Assembly (NCBI GenBank): GCA_016794985.1
Contig: JAEUIQ010000070.1
Span: 124,001 to 188,000 of the forward strand
Reading direction: 5' to 3'
DNA: 64,000 nucleotides
DNA from: Planctomycetaceae bacterium
GTDB taxonomy: Bacteria > Planctomycetota > Planctomycetia > Pirellulales > Pirellulaceae
The translations under genes and the position numbers were made by a program. Under the pieces are notes generated by a model. That model was not told the origin of the DNA. It made no database searches and saw only the letters and a list, made by a program, of their open reading frames with translations. Positions 43,239 to 52,848 of the stretch are shown in pieces (the stretch's first letter is position 1; the number at the start of each line of letters is the position of its first letter).

Positions 43239-45875
43239 ATGTTACGAGTCATTCAAACCAAATCCGCCGGTGGGGCCAAGAGCTACTACTCCAAATCGGA
43301 CTATCTCAGTGAAGGTCAAGAGCTGACCGGAATCTGGGGCGGCAAAGCCGCCGAACGACTGGGCCTGTCCGGCGAGGTCGAGAAGTCCCATTTCGATTCG
43401 TTGTGCGATAATCAACATCCGCAAACGGGGAATCGACTCACTGCACGCAATAAGTCGGATCGGACCGTTGGCTACGATTTTAACTTTCATGTGCCCAAGG
43501 GAGTGTCACTGGCTTACCTCGTCAATGACGACAAACGAATCCTGCAAGCCTTTCGCGACAGTGTGGAAAAAACCATGCGAGAAATTGAAGGAGACGCCAG
43601 CACACGAGTACGTAAGAACGATCAGCAAGAGGAACGTCACACTGGGAACCTTGTCTGGGCAACTTTCGTACATAATACGGCTCGTCCGGTGTCGGGTGAG
43701 CCCGATCCACACCTGCATGCACATGCATTCGCACTCAACTTAACATTTGACGAAATAGAAAATCGCTGGAAGGCCGGACAGTTCCGAGAGCTGAAACGAG
43801 ATGCCAGCTACTATGAGGCTGCATTCCACTCGAGGCTCGCTTCTCGAATAAAGGAACTCGGCTACGGAATCGAACGCCAGGGACATGGCTGGGACATTGC
43901 GGGCCTTACCCCAGAACTGACCAAGAAATTCTCACGTCGCACCGCCGAAATCGAAGCATTAGCCAGCGAGCTTGGCATTGATAATGTTGAAGCGTTGGAC
44001 GGCCTTGGTGCCAAGACTCGCAGCAAGAAAGAATCCAGCCTCACGATGTCCGAGCTGAAGCAGCGTTGGCGGGGTCGATTGTCGGACACTGATTCAAACG
44101 TTCTTCAGTCGTTGCTTTCTCCTTCGCCAGCAAAAGAAGAGCCGTTAAAGAATTTCGAAAACGAATCCATGATGTTTTCAATCAAGCATTGTTTCGAGCG
44201 TGATTCCGTGGTGCCAGAGCGGACTTTATTGGCAACAGCACTTCGATTCGGCGTAGGCTACGTCTCGGTTGAAGGAATGCATCAGCAACTTGAAGAGCAT
44301 CAGGTCATCAGACGCAAAATGCATCAACGCAACTGGGCGACCACGCCTGAGGTTTTGGCAGAAGAAACCGCAATGCTGAGACAATCGCGAGCCTCTGTAG
44401 GTACCGCAGAACCATTAAACGACCATTGGACCATTCAACGAAACTGGTTGAACGAAGACCAGCAACGCGCTGTCCAGCATGTTCTGCAAGCGAAAGACAA
44501 TATCCTGATGATTCGCGGCGGGGCGGGAACCGGCAAGACGTCACTCATGCAGGAAGCCGCAGCAGGAATCGAGGCGGGGGGGCGGCAAGTATTCATATTT
44601 GCTCCGTCTGCGCAAGCCAGTCGCGGTGTGCTTGTGGATGAAGGATTTAAGGCGACCACGGTGGCCGAACTATTGCTGTCGAAGGAAAAACAAGCTGAGG
44701 TTAGCGGCAACGTCATCTGGATTGATGAGGCCGGGCTACTTGGGACGCGGACATTGAAGTCAGTGATCGACCTGGCCGAGCGGGCAGGGGCCAAGCTGGT
44801 CTTGTCAGGCGACTGGAAGCAACACGGGGCGGTGGAACGCGGAGCGGCCATGCGTCTGTTAGAACAGGAAGGTGGGATTTCACCGGCCATTGTAGGAAAG
44901 GTTCAGCGACAAACAGGGGCCTACAAAGAGGCGGTGCTGGAACTGGCCCAAGGCAGGACCATGAATGGGTTTAATGCCCTGGATAAACTGGGTTGGATTC
45001 ATGAAATCGAGGATTCCGAAAAGCGTTATCAACAGATGGCCGTTCGCTTCGCCGAGTCTTGGGAAGCAAATGAAACGGTGCTTGCTGTCGCACCCACCCA
45101 TGCCGAGGCAAATGAGCTTACCGGAAAGATTCGGGCGGAGTTGATGGCCCGAGGCCAGATTACCGGGGAAGAACGAGAATTCATCGGGCTTGATTCCATG
45201 CGTCTGACCGAAGCGGAAAGGACCGACGATTTGAGGCTTAAAGAAGGGGATGTCATGGTATTGCATCGGGCCGTGAAGGGAGCGCAACGTGGGGCAAGAC
45301 TGGATGTCACACCGGAAAATATCGAGCTACTGAAGCAATCCCCGGCGAAGTTTGATGTGTTCCGCAAACGAAAGCTGGCATTTGCCAAAGGCGATCTGAT
45401 ACGCATAACCGCCAACGGAAAAACCAAGGACAAGCAGCATTCGCTCAATAACGGGCAGGTGTTTCGCATCAAAGGATTCAGCGAGAAGGGAGATATTGTC
45501 CTGGGCAATGGCTGGGTGGTTGATCGCGAATACGGGTTTCTGGCTCCCGGATATGTCTCAACATCGCACAGCGCACAGGGAAAAACCGTGGATAACGTCT
45601 TGATTGCCGAATCCTCGATGAGTTACCCGGCGGCGGATACCAGACAATTTTATGTATCGGTAAGCCGTGGCAGGCACAAAGCGGAGATATTCACGGACGA
45701 TAAATACTCGTTGCTCGATGCGGTGCTGCGCGATGATGAACGTGTCAGCGCCACCGAATTAGTCAGAGTCTGGGATCGTCCCAGAACCTCGCAACAATTT
45801 GCGAAGATCCAATCTCAAGAAGAGGCCGTAAAGTTACCAGTTAGGGAACGGGATCGAGAGTATGAGCGAATCTAG
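43239..45875 (+). CDS. traI: MobF-family conjugative relaxase/helicase (TrwC/TraI-like)
   Basis: 878 aa from the ATG at 43239. It has a tyrosine pair near the N-terminus (SYYSKSDY, residues 15-22), then the HUH motif PDPHLHAHAF (H158, H160, H162). These nick oriT and hold its 5' end. The C-terminal helicase carries RGGAGTGKTSLM (about residue 425) and WIDEAGLLG, with QTGAYKEAVLELA and the RecD2-like end STSHSAQGKTVDNV...FYVSVSRGR. The size is typical of TrwC rather than F TraI. The stop overlaps the next gene. Confidence 0.94.
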   Translation: MLRVIQTKSAGGAKSYYSKSDYLSEGQELTGIWGGKAAERLGLSGEVEKSHFDSLCDNQHPQTGNRLTARNKSDRTVGYDFNFHVPKGVSLAYLVNDDKRILQAFRDSVEKTMREIEGDASTRVRKNDQQEERHTGNLVWATFVHNTARPVSGEPDPHLHAHAFALNLTFDEIENRWKAGQFRELKRDASYYEAAFHSRLASRIKELGYGIERQGHGWDIAGLTPELTKKFSRRTAEIEALASELGIDNVEALDGLGAKTRSKKESSLTMSELKQRWRGRLSDTDSNVLQSLLSPSPAKEEPLKNFENESMMFSIKHCFERDSVVPERTLLATALRFGVGYVSVEGMHQQLEEHQVIRRKMHQRNWATTPEVLAEETAMLRQSRASVGTAEPLNDHWTIQRNWLNEDQQRAVQHVLQAKDNILMIRGGAGTGKTSLMQEAAAGIEAGGRQVFIFAPSAQASRGVLVDEGFKATTVAELLLSKEKQAEVSGNVIWIDEAGLLGTRTLKSVIDLAERAGAKLVLSGDWKQHGAVERGAAMRLLEQEGGISPAIVGKVQRQTGAYKEAVLELAQGRTMNGFNALDKLGWIHEIEDSEKRYQQMAVRFAESWEANETVLAVAPTHAEANELTGKIRAELMARGQITGEEREFIGLDSMRLTEAERTDDLRLKEGDVMVLHRAVKGAQRGARLDVTPENIELLKQSPAKFDVFRKRKLAFAKGDLIRITANGKTKDKQHSLNNGQVFRIKGFSEKGDIVLGNGWVVDREYGFLAPGYVSTSHSAQGKTVDNVLIAESSMSYPAADTRQFYVSVSRGRHKAEIFTDDKYSLLDAVLRDDERVSATELVRVWDRPRTSQQFAKIQSQEEAVKLPVRERDREYERI

Positions 45876-46263
45876 CCTGCGAAGTGTGGTAGGTCATGTT
45901 GGCATCGTCAGAAAACTGTCGGCGGACATTCCGAAGGAAACAGAACCGGAGTATCGTGCGGCTTCGTTTGGACGGGTCGGTCTTCGTCCCCAGGTGATGC
46001 TGGAAATTGTGCAAGCCAGCGGCTACAGGGAAGTCTTTCCCTATCTTGACTTGAGGAGCATTGCGACGTCTGATCCCAAGCTTGGATTCGAACTACGGTT
46101 CAGCGACCAGAAATGGATCATCCAGGGACAGAACCTGGAGGAGTGTTACCGGTACCTGAAGCAGAACCGATTAGAGGCGTTGCAGGAAGCCTCGCGCGCC
46201 GAAGCAATGTCTATGCCTGCCGAAGTGCCACTCATCCACTCCATTCGGGTGATCAAGAAGTAA
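45862..46263 (+). CDS. Small protein downstream of the relaxase
   Basis: 133 aa, overlapping the relaxase end by 14 bp. It begins MSESSLRSVVGHVGIVRK and has FGRVGLRPQVMLEIVQASGYREVFPYLDLRSI. No family is recognised. Its coupling to the relaxase suggests a transfer accessory role, perhaps DNA binding. Confidence 0.6.
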   Translation: MSESSLRSVVGHVGIVRKLSADIPKETEPEYRAASFGRVGLRPQVMLEIVQASGYREVFPYLDLRSIATSDPKLGFELRFSDQKWIIQGQNLEECYRYLKQNRLEALQEASRAEAMSMPAEVPLIHSIRVIKK

Positions 46264-46265
46264 AC

Positions 46266-47015
46266 TCAACGCCAGATTTCGTTGAGATGTTGTTCGTTCG
46301 ACCGGACTCGCTTGGTAAACGATTGCCCGGGTGCGGATTCAGAGGCCATTAAGAGCTCAAGCAGCTTGGGTTGGCGATGATGCTCAGCAGTTCTGCGGGC
46401 AGGGATGATCTGACCATCGGGGTTGCCGGTTTGGAGTATCATTCGGTCAAGCAGGAACGCACTGGTATCGGTATGACCGTGGGCCACGGCTTCTTGCAGA
46501 GAGGTGTAATGCCGTTTGTTCTTCACAGCAGTGTCTGGACAATGCTTCAGCAACATGGATACCATCTCGGTGTTTCCAGATCGAGCAGCCAGATGAAGGG
46601 CCGTATCACTGGAACGCGACGTTTCATTGATTCGTGCTCCGGACTGCAATAGGTCATCAGCGAAATACACGTCACCTGTTTTGACGGCCAGCATCAGAGC
46701 ATTCTCACCGGCTAGATTCTTTGCATGAATATCGGCGTTGCATTCCAAGAGTGCGCGAGCAAATCCACTATTGTGTCGCATAATACTTCGCAGCAGCAGG
46801 TTATTACCTTGCTTGCCAACAATCTGATTGGGGTTGGCTCCAGCTTGTACTAGAAAACGGAGCAGATGATGCTGTTGGTAATGCTCAGCCACTTCCAGGA
46901 TTGAGCGAGCCTTATAGTCTCGACAATCAATGCTGGCACCTTGCTCAATTGCCTCGCGAACCTTATGCCTGTCTCCGTCCTTGACGGCTGCCACCAATAG
47001 ATAATCCTTGCTCAT
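46266..47015 (-). CDS. Ankyrin-repeat protein
   Basis: 249 aa with about five ankyrin repeats (LVQAGANPNQIVGKQGNNLLL, LECNADIHAKNLAGENALMLA, LLQSGARINETSRSSDTALHLAARSGNTEMVSML, TAVKNKRHYTSLQEAVAHGH). Such repeats bind proteins. No signal peptide or enzyme domain is seen. It converges with the relaxase-linked gene, 2 bp apart. Its role on the element is unknown. Confidence 0.88.
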   Translation of the reverse strand: MSKDYLLVAAVKDGDRHKVREAIEQGASIDCRDYKARSILEVAEHYQQHHLLRFLVQAGANPNQIVGKQGNNLLLRSIMRHNSGFARALLECNADIHAKNLAGENALMLAVKTGDVYFADDLLQSGARINETSRSSDTALHLAARSGNTEMVSMLLKHCPDTAVKNKRHYTSLQEAVAHGHTDTSAFLLDRMILQTGNPDGQIIPARRTAEHHRQPKLLELLMASESAPGQSFTKRVRSNEQHLNEIWR

Positions 47016-47156
47016 GCCACCCCATAAAAGGATGGCTTTTATTACCAGCCAGTGAATATGGCAAGTGGCTTTGTGAAAGGGTAAATACGCATGGCGTCCA
47101 TTAAATGATTCTTAACCGCGTTGAGGCTAGACTCTGCAAAACTTGTGGAGATAAGT

Positions 47157-48050
47157 TTGCCACCGTCGAACCGCATCCTGCCAAATCATCACGGCTTCAC
47201 CCTCATTGAAATCAGCATCGTGCTGGTGATTATCGGCTTGGTTATTGGTGGCGTGATGATGGGAAAAGACTTAATTGAGGGTGCGGCGATTCGCTCACAA
47301 ATTTCACAGATTGAAAAGTATAACGCTGCCGTCCATACGTTTCGCTTGCAATATAATGCTCTCCCAGGCGACATGAATCAATCGCAAGCAAATAGCTTGG
47401 GTTTCGTGGCTCGTGGTGATAGCACGGGAATTATGGTGGGCGCAGGTGATGGAAATGGCATTATTCAAGGCTATCATAATACTGGTACTGTTTCGCCCTG
47501 TAGTAGTTGTGGCGGTGCCGGTGAGAATGTCTTTTTCTGGAATGACCTTACTTGGGCTAATGGCAAGAATGTAAATCTTATCGAAGGTACGTTTCGACCT
47601 TCTGGCGGTGGCGGGTATGCAGGCAATCCCAATCCTGCAATAACCGGGAGCAGGATTAATTTGTGGTTTCCTAGAGCAAAAGTCGGGAATGCACATGTCT
47701 ATGTTTACAGTTATAACGGTGAGAACTGGTTCGGCTTATCCAATGTAACATTCATAAGATGGTATCAGCTTTCGTCTTTAGCAAGCGTTAAGGTCAGTCA
47801 GGCCTATGCGATTGATGCTAAAGTTGATGATGGCCTACCACAAGCAGGTAAGGTAATTGCGTATTTCCTGAACTGGTCGAGCACCACTGAGTATGCCGTC
47901 TGGGCAGGCACAGCTACCACTGCTGCAACGGCTGCTTCTGCAACTACATGCTATGATAATGCGAATGTAGGAGGGGCAGTACAACGGTATTCTATGAGCG
48001 TAAATGGCGGCAATGGAGCCAATTGTGGTTTGTCTTTCAAATTTCAATAA
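47157..48050 (+). CDS. Prepilin-like protein P6
   Basis: 297 aa from a TTG at 47157 (GGAG about 7 nt upstream); a TTG at 47121 is an alternative. It begins with NHHG^FTLIEISIVLVIIGLVIGG. It is of the class without the Cys pair (NALPGDMNQSQANSLG), as in P1. It has FFWNDLTWANG, DAKVDDGLPQAGKV and the terminal TTCYDN...ANCGLSFKFQ. Its middle is rich in glycine and aromatic residues. The nucleotide block around the start (CATCACGGCTTCACCCT) is shared with P1. Confidence 0.83.
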   Translation: MPPSNRILPNHHGFTLIEISIVLVIIGLVIGGVMMGKDLIEGAAIRSQISQIEKYNAAVHTFRLQYNALPGDMNQSQANSLGFVARGDSTGIMVGAGDGNGIIQGYHNTGTVSPCSSCGGAGENVFFWNDLTWANGKNVNLIEGTFRPSGGGGYAGNPNPAITGSRINLWFPRAKVGNAHVYVYSYNGENWFGLSNVTFIRWYQLSSLASVKVSQAYAIDAKVDDGLPQAGKVIAYFLNWSSTTEYAVWAGTATTAATAASATTCYDNANVGGAVQRYSMSVNGGNGANCGLSFKFQ

Positions 48051-48250
48051 CGGGCTTCGATTTGCAAAGTCCGAAAACTACCGAAGGTTGCCTGCCATTC
48101 TTTGACGGATAGCATACTCGCGTCGCCCTCTGCCTTGCCGTTCTGCAATTTAGAGATTGTGGAGCATTTTTAATTGTGATTTTGCGAGCAAATCGCGTCT
48201 TTATTGATTGGGTGCGGACGAGCAGACTCAACCAGCAGGAGTCAATCGAC

Positions 48251-48499
48251 ATGGTGAATGAACTCTATTTGACACCACCCAAAATTGCCAAGCAGTTAGG
48301 TGTCACATGCGAGAAGGTGCTGAACTGGATTCGCTCCGGGCAACTAAGAGCGGTCAATTTAAGTTCGGGAACCCGACCGCGCTGGAAAGTCCGCCCCGAT
48401 GATCTGGAGAGCTTCCTTGCCACAAAATGCAATCAGTCAAACATCAAGCCATCTCCCAGTCGGCACGCTCTGCCGAAGCCGGTTCGCCAGTGGGTGTGA
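48251..48499 (+). CDS. Excisionase-like helix-turn-helix protein
   Basis: 82 aa from the ATG at 48251 (AGGAG upstream). LYLTPPKIAKQLGVTCEKVLNWIRSGQLRAVNLSSGTRPRWKVRPDDLESFL is a winged helix-turn-helix of the MerR/excisionase (HTH_17) type. On integrative elements such proteins guide excision or regulate transcription. It lies about 3 kb from the tRNA junction. No integrase gene is visible beside it. Confidence 0.8.
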   Translation: MVNELYLTPPKIAKQLGVTCEKVLNWIRSGQLRAVNLSSGTRPRWKVRPDDLESFLATKCNQSNIKPSPSRHALPKPVRQWV

Positions 48500-48613
48500 G
48501 TAGATTAGGTGGCGAGACGCTTGAATGTCAAGGGCGAGGCCTTCGAGGTACTCTAATACCCGCTCTATGTGAAAGTAGCCGTTTAGAGAACCCAAGCCGC
48601 TGGCTGCGAACAT

Positions 48614-51298
48614 TCAGTCATTTAGTCCGTAAATCACCTGACGCTTGCGAAATGCCTCCTTACTTCCTTCGAGAATTGTGCAAACAATTTCCTTTGTAGC
48701 AGTGTTATCAATCGAGCCTCGGTTGCGAACCACAGATTTGTCGGCACTTCCTCGCAATGGAAGGATCAATTCAGCATCGCCCAGAACCGCGATATTCGCG
48801 TTGTGTGTGACGATAATCACTTGCCGACACTCTTTCACTCGACGAAGTGTACGCACGAGCGTTTTGTAAATGAACTCACTGTCGAGGTTGTCTTCTGGCT
48901 GATCAATGATCAATGGTACGCGGCTCTTCGAGAACAGCATAATCGACAAAAGGATCGACTGCTGTTGACCAAGTGAAAGCTGCGAAAAATCTTTTTGAGG
49001 ATAGGTTTTAGTTCCGTTTGAGTGTTCTACAGTCTTCGTTATTTTTATCTCTGGTCGGTCAAAGAACTCACAACGCTCGATCATGAACTTGACTTCTTGG
49101 GTAGACAAAGTCGCGAGGATTTCGCCTGCTTCTTTCGCTGTGAAAACCGTCGTGCCTTGTTCGTCCTTGATTGCTTGAAACGCCACGCTACTCTTGTTCG
49201 CAATTGCCTCCAGTACCGCGAACGGTGAGAGCGTTTTGACGATAAGCCTTGCCCGTGGCACCTGTGAGGTTCGCCAATTCATCTTCGTCTGGATTATTTC
49301 TTCAAGTTTGGGGCAAAGAGTTCCCTCATGGAACCTAATGTTGACGGAATAATCCACAACGGTTTCGGACAGATTTTCCGTCATTTGTCGAGCAAATGCG
49401 ACGTGCAAAGCGTGGATTCTACCGCAGACCGTCTGCCGTTCTTGCGTCAAAGCGAGGCGTGCTCGGCAGGCTTCTCGACGTAATGGAATATTCTTTTTTA
49501 GTTCAGTGAGTTTTTGCCCAAGTTCAGATGAGTCTTTGGTGACCTTTCGAATGAACGCGATGTCGAGCCTTATGTTGTTCTTTTCGAGATCGCGGCGGAT
49601 GTTCTCAATCTTGTCTTGGATTTCCTTTTCTTTCAGCATCCATTTCTGTAGCTGGTCTTTGATGTCCGTGATGAAAGCATCGGTCTTTGTCTTGATGTCT
49701 TTCGCAGTAAGCTCGATCTCGCCGGAGAACTCCCGGATGATTTTCTGTACCGCCACGAACTCGTCTTTTCCGGCGACAACCTTGGTATCGTCAATAGACG
49801 TAAGTAACTCGTTTATGCCAAGATTTGACATCTTCACGGACTCAAGTACTTCTTTCAAGCTCTTCGTCAATTGAGCTCGGAATGTGCGTTCAGCGGCAAG
49901 CTTCTCTTCAAGCTCCACGATTGTCTTTGCGTCCTTCGCCTTCAACGCATCAAGCTGTCGATCCGCAGTTTTTTTGGCTTGATCCACTGTGTCAATCTGA
50001 GAGATGGCAAGATTTAGCCTCTCGATCAACGTCTGGTTTTCGAGCAATTGGTCACGTATCATTTCGTCCTTGGCGTAGAGATCCGCCAGATCGTCCCGTA
50101 TGAAATCGTCTAGAAACCTCAAGAGGATAGAGGGATCTTTGTCGCAATGTTGGATCGTCTCGGCCGTCTCCCCCTGACCATAGCTCTCAATGGCAATACG
50201 GCGCGGACCGTTTTCCAGATCGGTTTGATTAACGACAGACTGAGATTTGTTCCGTGTGAAGATGTACTCCTGGCCGACTTCGTCTCGGTAAAGCAAAGAG
50301 ATCGAATCGGGCCATACCTCTGAATCCACCAAGTCAGTCTCGACATTGTTCCCCGACGTTACACGTAAAGATTCAATCATAGTGGACTTGCCGGCACCAC
50401 GCCCGCCGATGATGCACGTAAGATTTCGGCTGAATCGGATGATCTGTCCGTTGAGAAATCCTCCCTCAAGCTTCATGCCGACGAACTGTGGGATAGTTTC
50501 TGGAAGTAGGTCTTCGAGGCGCGTACGGGCCGCAGAGTCGATCAAAGCGAGCCTCAATGCACTGAATGTTAGCGATTCCATCTTCAGTCGAGTAAGGCGA
50601 CGATTGCCACTTGCGTTTCTTCCCATTGCGTTTAATGTGTGAGCATCGGACGACATTACCTTAGCCAATTCGTAAGTGTCCTCGTGCTCCAGGGAGGTTC
50701 GGCGAAGATTCGCGAGGTGCTTACGGATTCCATCACAATCACGATTGGTGTACCAAGTTTCGTTGGCTATCTGTGCGACCTCAAGCGCAAGCAAGTTGGG
50801 GCACTTCAATATTGCTTCTTTGAACTCATTGCTCTTAGGTACGCACGCGTCGAATCCACTTTCCAACTCGATGTGAGCACAGATTCCGAACCCGCCTTGA
50901 TTCTCAGCTTCCTCAAGACATTGCGGAATCAGGTTGTGGCACGTCTTCCTGTCCGCGGAGATGTTGAGCTTTCCATAAAACGTTTGCAATGCACGTAGTG
51001 AGGGACAATAGACAAGTAAATGGCCTTGAGGCGTTGATAGCTCAACTCCGGGAACAACAAGTAGATTCTTGCCTTCCGCATGCTTGATCGCAGCTCCGAC
51101 ATTCCCGATTTGGTTGTGGTCGGTAATTGAAATAACGTGAAGATTTTCAGTCATAGCTGTGTCAACAATTGCTTCGGGCGTCATTGTTGTGTCACAGACG
51201 TCGTAAGAGCCGCCTTCCCCGTAGGAATGGATATGCAAATCAGCCCGACGAAAGATCGCGCCTTCTGTCTCTCCTGCAATTTCCTCGGAAAGTGCCAT
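48614..51298 (-). CDS. PHP phosphoesterase-SMC-like ATPase fusion (TrlF type)
   Basis: 894 aa. The PHP domain opens with RADLHIHSYGEGGSYD (residues about 18-33) and continues with ITDHNQIGN and VPGVELST and MSSDAHTLNAMG, which hold the metal-binding His/Asp residues. The ATPase part has GGRGAGKST (about 300), a long coiled coil, then the ABC signature LSLGQQQSILLSI (about 770) and LIIDQPEDNLDS. This is the TrlF-like layout, seen in bacterial defence islands. The pairing of a phosphoesterase with an SMC ATPase suggests DNA- or RNA-damaging defence; the function is not proven. Confidence 0.83.
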   Translation of the reverse strand: MALSEEIAGETEGAIFRRADLHIHSYGEGGSYDVCDTTMTPEAIVDTAMTENLHVISITDHNQIGNVGAAIKHAEGKNLLVVPGVELSTPQGHLLVYCPSLRALQTFYGKLNISADRKTCHNLIPQCLEEAENQGGFGICAHIELESGFDACVPKSNEFKEAILKCPNLLALEVAQIANETWYTNRDCDGIRKHLANLRRTSLEHEDTYELAKVMSSDAHTLNAMGRNASGNRRLTRLKMESLTFSALRLALIDSAARTRLEDLLPETIPQFVGMKLEGGFLNGQIIRFSRNLTCIIGGRGAGKSTMIESLRVTSGNNVETDLVDSEVWPDSISLLYRDEVGQEYIFTRNKSQSVVNQTDLENGPRRIAIESYGQGETAETIQHCDKDPSILLRFLDDFIRDDLADLYAKDEMIRDQLLENQTLIERLNLAISQIDTVDQAKKTADRQLDALKAKDAKTIVELEEKLAAERTFRAQLTKSLKEVLESVKMSNLGINELLTSIDDTKVVAGKDEFVAVQKIIREFSGEIELTAKDIKTKTDAFITDIKDQLQKWMLKEKEIQDKIENIRRDLEKNNIRLDIAFIRKVTKDSSELGQKLTELKKNIPLRREACRARLALTQERQTVCGRIHALHVAFARQMTENLSETVVDYSVNIRFHEGTLCPKLEEIIQTKMNWRTSQVPRARLIVKTLSPFAVLEAIANKSSVAFQAIKDEQGTTVFTAKEAGEILATLSTQEVKFMIERCEFFDRPEIKITKTVEHSNGTKTYPQKDFSQLSLGQQQSILLSIMLFSKSRVPLIIDQPEDNLDSEFIYKTLVRTLRRVKECRQVIIVTHNANIAVLGDAELILPLRGSADKSVVRNRGSIDNTATKEIVCTILEGSKEAFRKRQVIYGLND

Positions 51299-51584
51299 GT
51301 AGTTTCCCCGTCAAAAAATAGAATGAAACGCTAAGTGTTTCGGAATTGTAACTGACTAGGGTGGGAGTTACAACTGCGTTCGGTCGCATAGACCGACGGT
51401 GCGATATTGATTCCGCTTGCTCTTGTTCCACGAGCGACTCCAACAGCGGGTGTCGCGACACCCGTTAGGGCATAGATTCCACTAAAAACGATCATTTCGG
51501 CGAGACGTGGAAAAGTCGAATTGAGCCTATAAAACACGGGGTCTCATGCGATTTTGGCCACATTCCGAAAAGTGGCGTTTCTCA
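51299..51584. other. Element end before the tRNA fragment
   Basis: There is no gene. It contains a perfect 18-nt palindrome CGGGTGTCGCGACACCCG at 51447-51464, a REP-like or att-like site. The sequence downstream of the tRNA break (51540-51584) shows no tRNA 3' half. Confidence 0.4.
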
Positions 51585-51624
51585 ATTAGAAGTCAGTTGC
51601 TCTATCCAGCTGAGCTACCGGGGC
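51585..51624 (-). pseudogene. Truncated tRNA-Arg(TCT), 5' half only
   Basis: Read on the minus strand, 51624 to 51585 gives GCCCCGG-TA-GCTCAGCTGGATAGAGC-A, then ACTGA-CTTCTAA: acceptor 5' strand, D arm and the anticodon arm with a TCT anticodon. The 3' side of the anticodon stem should be TCAGT but TTGAG is found. The T arm and acceptor 3' strand are missing. The break is an attachment-site scar: the element was inserted in, or deleted part of, a tRNA gene. The chromosome is to the right. Confidence 0.8.
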
Positions 51625-51836
51625 GGGTGGGAATTGAGAAAAAGTGTACGACGAGCCGCCGAGAATGACCAGGGGAGGCGGGTGTCCAGGGACGCCGATC
51701 GTTGGCTTCTCAACCTAGACAGGCCACGCGGCTTCGAAGTTCGGCCACCAACTCATTACCAGCGACAATTAAAGCCGATTTTCCGATTCGTATACAAAGC
51801 ACGGCTTGGTTTCACCATGATCCAAATCGGGACAAA

Positions 51837-52151
51837 TCAAAACATGGACGAGATCATTTGACTCACAAAATCGCTCAGCACTCGGTCCAGGCCGCCACCA
51901 ACGACATCGGTCAATTGCTGATCGTTCAAGAAAATTGCCGCCAATATTCCTGCTGACGAACCCAAAGCCATGCCAAAACCAAACCATGCTGGAACATCGA
52001 AGTCCAGCGGGAAAACACACCATATCCCACTCGCAGCCAACACGCCTCCAGATAACGCCAACAAACTGACGCGGAAAAACAACGCGGTCAACTCGCAAGT
52101 CGTCTGACGACGCTCCATCATCGGATCACAAACTTCGGATTTTCTTCGCAT
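51837..52151 (-). CDS. Small membrane protein
   Basis: 104 aa from the ATG at 52151 (a start at 52121 is possible). Two hydrophobic spans are seen (FFRVSLLALSGGVLAASGIW and WFGFGMALGSSAGILAAIFL), followed by an acidic C-terminal helix. No family is recognised. It is the first chromosomal-type gene to the right of the tRNA scar. Confidence 0.5.
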   Translation of the reverse strand: MRRKSEVCDPMMERRQTTCELTALFFRVSLLALSGGVLAASGIWCVFPLDFDVPAWFGFGMALGSSAGILAAIFLNDQQLTDVVGGGLDRVLSDFVSQMISSMF

Positions 52152-52848
52152 CGTATCCGTTCGTGGACTTGGACAAAATCTTGGATTGTTTTTACCAATT
52201 GTGATCGGGACGATTAAGGGAATGTGGACAGGGGAATGCGGGGAGAGGAATGGATGGCAGGGGAATGTGGCGACGCTGCGAAGCATTCTTTCTGGAGAAA
52301 ACAGGCCCGAATGGGCCGAAACAACCTTAGCCGGTCGGCGCAAGCCACCGGTTAGAGTGGAGCCTCGTCCCAAAAAGGCCTGTAGGGCCGACACAAGTGC
52401 TGAACGTGAGCACAAAAAATTGCTTCACAGCGTTGGGAATGTGGCGGGAGGAATGTTGAGGGGAATGAACATTTACTTCGGTCATCGATTTTGGTAGCGA
52501 TTCCAGAGATGACCTGCGAGTAGCGTGTGCACGAAATATGCTGGGGTGAGTTATCGATCACGGGATTCGGATTATCGCTGTTTTCTTGGCGATTACTTTT
52601 TGAGTCGATTGGGAGTCTTTAAAGTCAACGAGCATGGCAACACCGTGCTGCGAATGATGCGCGCGTCCGAAAAGTGGAGGCAACCACGGGCCTGGCGAGA
52701 TGACCAACGTGCTGATTTGCAGAACGAACGACCAAAGCGGTGATTAGGCGATCGAATTGTCCCCGCACTTTGATTTCGGACAATGGAAAGATTTTTGAAC
52801 AGACGTGAACGAAGGTAACAAAATGGCCGATCATCGGCCGGAATCTTG
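52152..52848. repeat. Gene-poor region with degenerate 14-bp GGAATG repeats
   Basis: Two short clusters carry a repeat of about 14 bp starting GGAATG: 52209-52270 (GGAATGTGGACAGG, GGAATGCGGGGAGA and two more) and 52437-52470 (GGAATGTGGCGGGA, GGAATGTTGAGG). They match the minus strand of the large array at 57,680. A GGCCTGTAGGGCCGACAC-like palindrome lies near 52378. No gene is convincing. Confidence 0.55.

Noticed and set aside
52186..52497. 103-aa + strand ORF
   Set aside because: Composed of GGAATG repeats and a palindromic repeat; no family or ribosome site.
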